DNA of 5,581 nt, taken from NCBI GenBank assembly GCA_902767355.1, contig CACXHG010000190.1, positions 1-5,581 of the forward strand, given 5' to 3'. Position numbers and translations under genes: made by a program. Below the pieces are notes generated by a model that was not told the DNA's origin, did not search any database, and saw only the letters and a list, made by a program, of their open reading frames with translations. This DNA is from an uncultured Bacteroidia bacterium. Lineage in GTDB: Bacteria > Bacteroidota > Bacteroidia > Bacteroidales > UBA932. Every line of letters begins with the position of its first letter. Positions within the stretch are counted from its first letter, which is position 1. Positions 1 through 5,499 of the stretch are shown here, piece after piece.

Positions 1-1
1 G

Positions 2-598
2 CGTGGCATACCTCAGATTGAAGTTACTTTCGATATCGATGCCAACGGTATCCTGAACGTTACTGCCAAAGATAAAGCTACCGGCAAGGAGCAGAAGATA
101 CGCATCGAGGCTTCGAGCGGCCTGAGCGAAGACGAAATCAAGCGTATGCGCGACGAGGCCAAGGCCAACGAGGCTGCCGACAAGGCAAAGAAGGAGCTCG
201 TGGACAAGATCAATGCAGCCGATGCAATGATTTTCCAGAGCGAGAAGAATCTGAAGGACTATGGCGACAAGATCCCTGCCGACAAGCGCAGTGCGATTGA
301 CTCCGCCCTCCAGGGTCTGAAAGATGCCCACAAGATCGCCAAGGACGAATATGACGCAGGCCGCACAGTGCCCACCGACAAGCTTGATGCTGCCAATAAG
401 GCTCTGGAAGAGGCCTGGCATGCAGCCAGCGAGGATATGGCCCGCGCAGCCCAGGCCGGCCAGAGCGGTCCCGGCGCAGGCTTCAATGGCGGCGGTGCTG
501 GCTTCAACCCTGGCGACAATGCCGGCGCAGGCCAGCAAGGCGGCTCTTCCGACACCAACGGCACTGCCGAGGACGTCGATTTCGAAGAAGTCAAATAG
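2..598 (+). CDS. dnaK: Molecular chaperone DnaK (Hsp70), C-terminal part
   Basis: This is the C-terminal 198 residues of DnaK, the ATP-dependent Hsp70 chaperone that binds exposed hydrophobic peptides with DnaJ and GrpE in the cytoplasm. The gene is open at the left edge, with codon phase starting at base 2. The first visible residues, RGIPQIEVTFDIDANGILNV, are the highly conserved end of the substrate-binding beta-sandwich. Next come TAKDKATGKEQKI and SSGLSEDEIKRM, which begin the alpha-helical lid, a charged helical region to about base 460. A Gly/Asn/Gln-rich flexible linker contains GAGFN twice. The protein ends in the acidic motif EDVDFEEVK. The ATPase domain and most of the binding domain lie outside the window. 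The TAG stop at 596-598 is followed by a strong terminator, so dnaK is the last gene of its transcript. Identification is certain; only the upstream extent is unknown. Confidence 0.98.
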   Translation, partial: RGIPQIEVTFDIDANGILNVTAKDKATGKEQKIRIEASSGLSEDEIKRMRDEAKANEAADKAKKELVDKINAADAMIFQSEKNLKDYGDKIPADKRSAIDSALQGLKDAHKIAKDEYDAGRTVPTDKLDAANKALEEAWHAASEDMARAAQAGQSGPGAGFNGGGAGFNPGDNAGAGQQGGSSDTNGTAEDVDFEEVK

Positions 599-616
599 AT
601 TGACATTCTATATTTT

Positions 617-649
617 GAAAGGGCAGCCGAAAGGCTGCTTTTTCTTTTT
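617..649 (+). terminator. Intrinsic terminator of dnaK
   Basis: The perfect stem GCAGCC (623-628) / GGCTGC (633-638) encloses a GAAA tetraloop (629-632) and is followed at once by TTTTTCTTTTT (639-649). With two G-U wobbles and the flanking A/T bases the stem extends to 12 pairs (GAAAGGGCAGCC / GGCTGCTTTTTC). It lies 18 bases after the dnaK stop. This is a textbook Rho-independent terminator, read directly from the sequence. Confidence 0.93.
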
Positions 650-678
650 GCCAAATCTAAAGCAAAAGCGTAAATTTG
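647..678 (+). promoter_or_regulatory. Bacteroidota-type promoter of the HD-domain gene
   Basis: TTTG (647-650) and TAAATTTG (671-678) are separated by 20 bp. This matches the known Bacteroides housekeeping promoter, a -33 TTTG and a -7 TAnnTTTG, exactly at all specified positions. Transcription would be expected to start a few bases after 678, at about 682-686, while the ATG is at 686. The message would therefore have little or no 5' leader. The -33 element lies inside the U-tract of the dnaK terminator. Promoter function is inferred from motif and position only. Confidence 0.7.
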
Positions 679-685
679 CGTAATT

Positions 686-1300
686 ATGCTGCTGAAGGAA
701 TACATAGAGAAAGAAATCCTGCCCAGGTATGAAGGCTACGACGCAGCCCACCGTCTGGACCATATCCAGGCTGTGATAGAGCGCAGCGCCTGCCTCGCCG
801 CAAACTATGACGTGGACCCTGATATGGTCTATGCCATAGCCGCCTATCACGACATAGGTATCTGCGAGGGCCGCGAACTCCATCACCTGAGTTCGGCGCG
901 CATGATGCGCGAGGACAGTAATCTTCGGCAGTGGTTTTCCGAAGGGCAGATAGAGACCATGGCCCAGGCCGTGGAAGACCACCGGGCTTCGGCCAAGAGT
1001 GCCCCGCGCAGCACCTATGGCTGCATTGTGGCTGAGGCCGACCGTCAGATAGATGCCGACACGATTGTGCGCCGCACCATAGAATACGGGCTTGACCATT
1101 ATCCACAGTATTCCAGAAGCGGGCACTTCGAGCGTTTCAAAGCGCACATACAGGAGAAATATGCCGCCGGCGGCTATCTCAAAATATGGATTCCCGGCGG
1201 GGAGAACGACCTTAAACTCAAAGCTTTCCAGGCAGAAATCGAGAAACCCGGCCGGCTGGAAGCCATGTTTGACCATTGGTATAATAAACTCACGAAATAA
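686..1300 (+). CDS. HD-domain metal-dependent phosphohydrolase-like protein
   Basis: A 204-residue soluble protein with no signal peptide or membrane segment. It shows the HD-superfamily metal-ligand pattern: His26 in AHRLDH, the His55-Asp56 pair in AAYHDIGI, His66/His67 in ELHHLSS, His99 in VEDH, and Asp119 in VAEADRQID. HD proteins bind divalent metals and usually hydrolyse phosphate esters, often in nucleotides; the substrate here cannot be told. The C-terminal third (about 140-204, with HFERFKAHIQEKY and MFDHWYNKLTK) is predicted helical and I do not recognise it. ATG 686 is well supported: an in-frame TAA at 671-673 blocks upward extension, no ATG, GTG or TTG lies between, and later starts would lose His26. 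There is no Shine-Dalgarno sequence, as expected for the clade and for a nearly leaderless message. The stop overlaps the next start (TAATG), so the two genes are probably translationally coupled. The fold is confident; the activity is open. Confidence 0.88.
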   Translation: MLLKEYIEKEILPRYEGYDAAHRLDHIQAVIERSACLAANYDVDPDMVYAIAAYHDIGICEGRELHHLSSARMMREDSNLRQWFSEGQIETMAQAVEDHRASAKSAPRSTYGCIVAEADRQIDADTIVRRTIEYGLDHYPQYSRSGHFERFKAHIQEKYAAGGYLKIWIPGGENDLKLKAFQAEIEKPGRLEAMFDHWYNKLTK

Positions 1301-2136
1301 TGAAAAGGATATTCACAGTTCTGACGCTGGCGGCGCTGCTTGCATTTGCCGGCTGCAAAGAGAAAAAGACATACACCCAGTCCGACATCAAGCAGGACAG
1401 TGTGCTCGCTCCGGGCACCGATGTGGACTTTATCGGCTTGTATCTGAGGGCGCACGATCTGGACAGCATCAAAAACGTGGCCGTCGCCCAAAGGGCCAAG
1501 GCCGGAATGCCCATGCCGGCACTACCCGACAGCCTGGGCAAGATGTGGGACGACTGGACCGGCATGATTCTGCTCCGGCAGGGCGAAAAGGCCTTCGACT
1601 TCTATGACAGCCACCGGGAAGATTTTGCAAAATATCTGCGGCTGGATTTTATAGGCTACGGCTTCACCACCCAGGTATATCTGCCATATATGGCCACGAC
1701 CCACACCGAAGAGGAATACGGAGAAATCTGCATCAGGGAGCTCGAAAGCGAGTTTGTCAAAGTCCAGCAGCAGATTATGGCCGGCCTCCCGGTGCCCAGC
1801 CACTACGACAACCTGCTCAACGACCTTTTCTTCGCATACGCCAATTTCGGCGAAAGCCAGCGGGCTCTGACCCTGAGCGAAGAGATGCTCTCCTACACCA
1901 AGGCGACCTACGGCGAAAAGTCGCTGCCCTATGCCAACACGCTCAACAACAAGGCCAATCTCTGCCACAACATGGGCAATGCCTATTCTGCCGGCGTGGC
2001 TGCCAGACAGGCGGTTGCCATATATGACGCCTTGCTGAAAGAGGCCCAGGCCAAGGGCGACGAGGAGCAGGTGGAACCGATCTCCGAAAAGAAGAATGCT
2101 CTGGAAGAAAAACTCAAACAGTGGTCGGCAAAGTAG
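1300..2136 (+). CDS. Putative TPR-like lipoprotein, function unknown
   Basis: A 278-residue protein with a type II signal peptide: MKR, a hydrophobic stretch at about 4-17, and a lipobox ending FAGC, giving a predicted lipidated Cys19 followed by KEKK. The -3 residue is Phe rather than the usual Leu/Val/Ile, so the lipobox is slightly atypical. The mature protein should be anchored in the cell envelope; the sequence does not settle which membrane or which face. Residues about 174-245 look like paired helices of the tetratricopeptide type, including FFAYANFGESQRALTLSEEM and YANTLNNKANLCHNMGNAY, similar in style to kinesin-light-chain-like TPRs. Such repeats usually mediate protein contacts. 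The final 25 or so residues are a charged helix. The middle (about 40-170), with several Trp/Tyr/Phe residues, is not recognised. The start overlaps the HD gene stop by one base, so the two genes are likely co-expressed. Lipoprotein status is fairly sure; TPR is a by-eye call. Confidence 0.82.
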   Translation: MKRIFTVLTLAALLAFAGCKEKKTYTQSDIKQDSVLAPGTDVDFIGLYLRAHDLDSIKNVAVAQRAKAGMPMPALPDSLGKMWDDWTGMILLRQGEKAFDFYDSHREDFAKYLRLDFIGYGFTTQVYLPYMATTHTEEEYGEICIRELESEFVKVQQQIMAGLPVPSHYDNLLNDLFFAYANFGESQRALTLSEEMLSYTKATYGEKSLPYANTLNNKANLCHNMGNAYSAGVAARQAVAIYDALLKEAQAKGDEEQVEPISEKKNALEEKLKQWSAK

Positions 2137-2153
2137 CCGGCTCCCATTGCCGG
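2137..2153. terminator. Weak hairpin between convergent genes
   Basis: CCGGC (2137-2141) and GCCGG (2149-2153) form a 5-bp GC stem with a 7-base loop. It fills nearly all of the 19-bp gap between the lipoprotein stop and the YitT-family stop. Neither strand has a U-tract after the stem, so it is not a standard intrinsic terminator. It may still act as a bidirectional 3' end structure or a pause site. Confidence 0.3.
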
Positions 2154-2155
2154 GG

Positions 2156-3106
2156 TCAAATATTCATCGGGCGGTTGTAGTTTAATTCCGAACGCCTGCG
2201 GGTGCGTCGCGACCACAGTCCGTAAACTTCCGACACCCGCCCGGCGGTGGTGAAGGCGCTGATGTCGTTCACCCGGATCTTCTCCATCAGTTTGGCAAAC
2301 TCCTCGTTGGTCAGGATGCTCTGCAGTTCCACCTTCTCCTCATTGGTATAGCCGCCTGTGACTTTATACAGGGTGCAGCCCCGGTGCAGTTCGTTCACTA
2401 TGTAGTTGTGCAGCATCTCATACTCGGGGGAGATGATGCACACCCGCTTCTTGGCATTTATACCGGCTGTGAAGTAGTCCACCACGATGCCGTTGATCCA
2501 GGTGCCGATGAAGCCCAGAATAATCAGGTATAGCGAGTTGCCGGGGATGAAAAATGCAGAGCAACAGATGGCTGCGCCAGCCACCGTCACGCTGGTACCG
2601 ATGTCGATATGCAGATATTTGTTTACAATTTTTGCAATGATGTCAAGGCCGCCCGTAGATGCATTGATATTGAAAAGTATGGCCTGTGTGGCACTCAAAA
2701 TAAGCACGAAGCCAAGCAGGTAAAACCAGTAGTCGGTCCCGTTGGGAAAGTTGAAAAGGGTGGCGGGATCTATCCCGCAGCGGGCGTCGAGCCACTCGAA
2801 GAGCCGCAGCCAGGGCGAGAGTATCAGTGCGGTGTAGATGGTCTTGATGCCGAATTCCTTGCCTATCAGAACCCAGGCAAGTATCAGGAGCACCAGGTTG
2901 ATGCCAAAGGTCAGTGCAGAAACCGGGATGCCGGTGATGCGGTAAATCACAATGGACAGACCGGAGATAGACCCCACGACCAGGCCGCTGGGCTGCATAA
3001 AGTAGTGCACAGCGATTGCCGCGATGCCCATTGTGAAGGTCATGATGATGAATTCTTTTATTATTTTTTTGGTTTTTGATGATTTGTTTGGTGTTTCTGC
3101 GACCAT
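2156..3106 (-). CDS. YitT-family membrane protein with C-terminal DUF2179
   Basis: A 316-residue inner-membrane protein of the YitT family (DUF161 followed by DUF2179), whose transported substrate or exact role is not firmly established. After a Lys-rich N-terminus, hydrophobic segments lie at about 19-37, 42-57, 65-82, 128-145, 172-187 and 192-212. Family-type motifs are GSISGLSIVIYRITGIP (about 45-61) and the Gly-rich STGGLDIIAKIVNK (about 150-163). Residues about 219-297 form the soluble DUF2179 domain, with RGCTLYKVTGGYTNEEK and an ending NDISAFTTAGRVSEVYG. Total length fits the family, usually about 280-300 residues, with a short extra tail rich in Arg (SRRTRRR, 299-305). ATG at 3104-3106 is the first start and gives the expected short cytoplasmic N-terminus; no Shine-Dalgarno sequence is seen. 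It is transcribed divergently from murA and convergently with the lipoprotein gene, so it is probably a single-gene unit. Family assignment is confident; function is not. Confidence 0.92.
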   Translation of the reverse strand: MVAETPNKSSKTKKIIKEFIIMTFTMGIAAIAVHYFMQPSGLVVGSISGLSIVIYRITGIPVSALTFGINLVLLILAWVLIGKEFGIKTIYTALILSPWLRLFEWLDARCGIDPATLFNFPNGTDYWFYLLGFVLILSATQAILFNINASTGGLDIIAKIVNKYLHIDIGTSVTVAGAAICCSAFFIPGNSLYLIILGFIGTWINGIVVDYFTAGINAKKRVCIISPEYEMLHNYIVNELHRGCTLYKVTGGYTNEEKVELQSILTNEEFAKLMEKIRVNDISAFTTAGRVSEVYGLWSRRTRRRSELNYNRPMNI

Positions 3107-3178
3107 GGCTTATGATTGTTTCAAATAATATGTCTAAATTAGCCAAAATATAATAGACTTGCAATTTTAAGAAATAAT
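3107..3178. promoter_or_regulatory. AT-rich divergent promoter region, YitT gene / murA
   Basis: These 72 bases contain only 16 G/C and separate two divergent start codons, so they must hold promoters for both genes unless these lie within coding sequence. On the + strand TAGACTTG (3154-3161) matches the Bacteroidota -7 box TAnnTTTG at all but one position and would place the murA start site near 3166-3169. No good TTTG is present about 20 bp upstream of it. On the - strand, TATTATTTG (3130 to 3122) and TATATTTTG (3152 to 3144) resemble the box but have one extra base. Individual elements are therefore uncertain, although the region's role is likely. Confidence 0.5.
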
Positions 3179-3183
3179 ATGTC
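3123..3183 (+). repeat. 12-bp direct repeat around the murA start
   Basis: AAATAATATGTC occurs at 3123-3134 and again at 3172-3183, 49 bp apart. The second copy contains the murA ATG (3179-3181). The first contains an ATG at 3130 that opens a seven-codon frame (MSKLAKI, stop TAA 3151-3153). The identity is directly visible. Whether it is a duplication, a regulator site or chance in AT-rich DNA is not known. Confidence 0.6.
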
Positions 3184-4501
3184 ATCATTTATTATAAACG
3201 GAGGCAACAGGCTTTCGGGGGTTATCACCCCGCAAGGTGCCAAGAATGAGGCACTTCAGGTCCTCTGCGCCACATTGCTTACTCAAGAAGAGATAGTGCT
3301 GGACAATGTCCCTGACATTTTGGACGTGAACAACCTTATCTCTCTGCTCAGGGATATGGGTGTAGAAGTGCAGAATCTTGGCGGGCGCAAGTGGTCTTTC
3401 AGGGCGGCGGATGTCAATGTCGATTTTTTTGAGAGCGACGATTTTACCCGACGCAACAGTGCCCTTCGCGGCTCCATAATGCTGGTCGGTCCCATGCTGA
3501 CCCGCTTCGGCAAGGCAATTGTGGCAAAGCCAGGCGGTGACAAGATTGGCCGGCGTCACATAGACACGCATCTTGAGGGCTTTGAAAAGCTGGGCGCCGA
3601 TTTCTTTTTTGACGGCCTCAATGCCAAGTATGTGCTCACAGCCAAGAGTCTGACCGGCTGCGAGATGCTCCTCTCTGAGGCCTCTGTGACCGGAACAGCC
3701 AATATCGTGATGGCGGCCGTGCTTGCCAAAGGCCGCACGGTTATCTATAATGCAGCCTGCGAGCCCTATGTGCAGCAGCTGTGCCGCATGCTTTGCGCGA
3801 TGGGCGCGCGCATCAGCGGCATAGCCTCCAACCTGCTCACGATAGACGGAGTTGAGAGTCTTCACGGTTGCAGCCATACCATACTGCCGGATATGATTGA
3901 GGTCGGCAGCTTTATCGGCACGGCGGCTATGACCAGCAGCGAACTCACAATCAAGAATGTATCATATAAGAACCTGGGCATAATCCCGGACAGTTTCCGT
4001 CGTCTGGGCATCAATCTGCAGCAGCAGGGGGACGATATATATGTTCCCGCGCAGAGCGAATATCGCATCGAATCCTATCTGGACGGCTCCATTATGAAGA
4101 TAGCGGATGCGCCCTGGCCCGGTCTGACGCCTGACCTGCTGAGCGTCCTGCTGGTGGTCGCGACACAGTGCCACGGAAGCGTGCTCATACATCAGAAGAT
4201 GTTCGAAAGCCGCCTGTTCTTCGTGGACAAGCTCATAGACATGGGCGCTCAGATCATACTCTGCGACCCGCACCGGGCGGTGGTGGTGGGCCACAATCAC
4301 GAGCGCAATCTCAAGGGGCGGGTGATGACCAGTCCCGATATCCGCGCCGGCATTGCGCTGCTGATTGCCGCACTTGGTGCCGAAGGGCAGAGCATCATCC
4401 ACAACATAGACCAGATAGACCGCGGATACGAGAGCATAGAGAAGCGTCTTGCTGCGCTTGGAGCAGACATTACCAGGGTAGAGGAGCCGGCAACGCACTG
4501 A
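3179..4501 (+). CDS. murA: UDP-N-acetylglucosamine 1-carboxyvinyltransferase (MurA), Asp-type active site
   Basis: MurA transfers enolpyruvate from phosphoenolpyruvate to UDP-GlcNAc, the first committed step of peptidoglycan precursor synthesis in the cytoplasm. At 440 residues it is slightly longer than the E. coli enzyme (419). Conserved residues are in place: Lys22-Asn23 in QGAKNEAL, Arg97 in LRGS, Arg126 in IGRRHIDTHL, Asp319 in PGLTPDLLS, Arg389 in SPDIRAG, and Arg415 in IDQIDRGYE. These correspond to E. coli Lys22, Asn23, Arg91, Arg120, Asp305, Arg371 and Arg397. The position of catalytic Cys115 is Asp121 (codon GAC 3539-3541, PGGDKIG). Asp at this site is known in mycobacterial and chlamydial MurA, where the enzyme works but is not alkylated by fosfomycin. 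ATG 3179 gives the normal N-terminus (MSSFIINGG); no Shine-Dalgarno sequence is seen. The stop is one base before murB, so the two genes form an operon. Confidence 0.97.
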   Translation: MSSFIINGGNRLSGVITPQGAKNEALQVLCATLLTQEEIVLDNVPDILDVNNLISLLRDMGVEVQNLGGRKWSFRAADVNVDFFESDDFTRRNSALRGSIMLVGPMLTRFGKAIVAKPGGDKIGRRHIDTHLEGFEKLGADFFFDGLNAKYVLTAKSLTGCEMLLSEASVTGTANIVMAAVLAKGRTVIYNAACEPYVQQLCRMLCAMGARISGIASNLLTIDGVESLHGCSHTILPDMIEVGSFIGTAAMTSSELTIKNVSYKNLGIIPDSFRRLGINLQQQGDDIYVPAQSEYRIESYLDGSIMKIADAPWPGLTPDLLSVLLVVATQCHGSVLIHQKMFESRLFFVDKLIDMGAQIILCDPHRAVVVGHNHERNLKGRVMTSPDIRAGIALLIAALGAEGQSIIHNIDQIDRGYESIEKRLAALGADITRVEEPATH

Positions 4502-4502
4502 T

Positions 4503-5489
4503 ATGATTTACAGGGATAAAGCCATATATAACACCTTCCGGCTCGAGGCCAGGGCGGATACCTATATTGAGTATAGCTCTGCGGAAGAACTCGCCCGCGA
4601 ACTGCCAGGGGCGCGAAGACCCTTCCTGCACGTAGGCGGCGGCAGCAACCTGCTTTTTGCATGCCCTCGTTTTGAAGGGACTGTGTTTCACAATGCTGCG
4701 GTTGATATCGAGGTCATAGGAGGTGATTCTTCATCTGTGCTTGTCAAAGCCGGCGGCGGCCTTGTATGGGATAAATTTGTGCAATGGTGCATTGCCCGCG
4801 GATACTATGGTGCAGAAAACCTCTCGCTGATTCCCGGCGAGGTGGGTGCGGCTGCCGTCCAGAACATAGGTGCATACGGGGCAGAAGTCAAGGATATAAT
4901 AGAAAGCATAGAAGCCTTCGACGTCGAAACCTGTAAGATACGTACTTTCGGATGCAGTGAATGTGCCTACGGCTATCGCAGCAGCCTGTTCAAGACCAGC
5001 GAGGGACGCCGTTATTTTGTGCTCGGCGTGGTTTTCCGCCTTGGCCTCGAGCCGCGGTTCAACCTGAGCTACGGCCCGCTCAGGGAGCTGGACAATCCCA
5101 CGCTGGAGAGTGTCCGCGCCAAGATTGTTTCTACCCGCAAGGCCAAGCTGCCCGATCCGGAAGAGGTCGGCAGCGCCGGCAGCTTCTTCATGAATCCCGT
5201 GGTAGGACAGGACAAGTATAATTCGCTGGTGGCAAGCTATCCGGATATGCCGCATTATCCTGCTGCAGATGGTATGGTCAAACTCTCAGCCGGCTGGATG
5301 ATAGACCAGTGCGGCTTCAAGGGCTTTAGCCGCGGCCGCGCCGGGGTATATGAGCGTCAGGCCCTGGTGCTGGTTAACAGGGGTGGGGCGAGTGCAGGCG
5401 AAATAATATCTCTTTCAGAAGAGATTATCTCTGCGGTTTCAGAAAAGTTTGGCGTAACTTTGCGCCCCGAGGTGCAGATAGTTAAATAA
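4503..5489 (+). CDS. murB: UDP-N-acetylenolpyruvoylglucosamine reductase (MurB), type I
   Basis: MurB is the cytoplasmic FAD enzyme that uses NADPH to reduce the MurA product to UDP-MurNAc. The 328 residues fit the type I (E. coli-like, 342 residues) form. The FAD-binding PCMH-type domain shows VGGGSNLLF (about 44-52) and SLIPGEVGAAAVQNIGAYG (about 108-126). The substrate loop YGYRSSLFK contains Tyr158-Arg159, the same numbers as in E. coli; this Tyr loop is the mark of type I. The catalytic acid Ser227 lies in GSAGSFFMNP (E. coli Ser229), and the C-terminal catalytic Glu323 in PEVQIV (E. coli Glu325). All catalytic residues are present. The ATG lies two bases after the last base of the murA TGA apart from a single intervening T, so translation is probably coupled and transcription shared. 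No Shine-Dalgarno sequence lies at proper distance; GAGGAG at 4481-4486 is too far upstream. The stop lies in an A-run that also serves the convergent SRP RNA gene. Confidence 0.97.
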   Translation: MIYRDKAIYNTFRLEARADTYIEYSSAEELARELPGARRPFLHVGGGSNLLFACPRFEGTVFHNAAVDIEVIGGDSSSVLVKAGGGLVWDKFVQWCIARGYYGAENLSLIPGEVGAAAVQNIGAYGAEVKDIIESIEAFDVETCKIRTFGCSECAYGYRSSLFKTSEGRRYFVLGVVFRLGLEPRFNLSYGPLRELDNPTLESVRAKIVSTRKAKLPDPEEVGSAGSFFMNPVVGQDKYNSLVASYPDMPHYPAADGMVKLSAGWMIDQCGFKGFSRGRAGVYERQALVLVNRGGASAGEIISLSEEIISAVSEKFGVTLRPEVQIVK

Positions 5490-5499
5490 AAAAAGGGTA
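5484..5499 (-). terminator. 3' U-tract / terminator of SRP RNA gene
   Basis: Read on the - strand, the RNA ends UUACCC followed by UUUUUUU (complement of 5494 to 5488), then A and UUU. ACCC probably pairs with the RNA's own 5' GGGU outside the window, so the mature hairpin doubles as the terminator stem. An alternative partner, AAGGGUA, exists inside the RNA (complement of 5536 to 5530). The U-tract overlaps the murB stop codon at 5487-5489. No U-tract terminator for murB is seen on the + strand. Confidence 0.55.

Noticed and set aside
259..705. Open frame on the - strand opposite the dnaK 3' end
   Set aside because: The Pro/Ala/Ser-rich product is the reverse reading of the Gly-rich DnaK linker and runs through the terminator hairpin.
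608..1276. Open frame of 222 codons on the - strand opposite the HD-domain gene
   Set aside because: It overlaps a gene with clear HD metal-binding motifs, gives no recognisable domain, starts inside that gene and runs through the dnaK terminator. It is a shadow frame of GC-rich coding DNA.
1300..1356. Bacteroidota surface-export signal after the lipoprotein Cys
   Set aside because: Known surface-export signals after Cys are rich in Asp/Glu. Here CKEKKTY is mainly basic, so surface exposure cannot be claimed.
2609..3079. Open frame of 156 codons on the + strand opposite the YitT-family gene
   Set aside because: It lies inside a confidently assigned membrane-protein gene; the product is a low-complexity polar sequence without domain features.
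3185..3877. Open frame of 230 codons on the - strand opposite murA
   Set aside because: It lies fully inside murA, which is certain from its catalytic motifs. The encoded protein shows no recognisable motif and there is no start context for it.
4481..4486. GAGGAG as a ribosome binding site for murB
   Set aside because: It is about 16 bases before the murB ATG, too far for a normal Shine-Dalgarno sequence, and it is explained as Glu-Glu codons of murA.
5455..5462. TAACTTTG, an exact match to the -7 box TAnnTTTG, near the end of murB
   Set aside because: No TTTG lies about 20 bp upstream, it is within conserved C-terminal codons of murB, and no + strand gene follows within the window. Probably chance.
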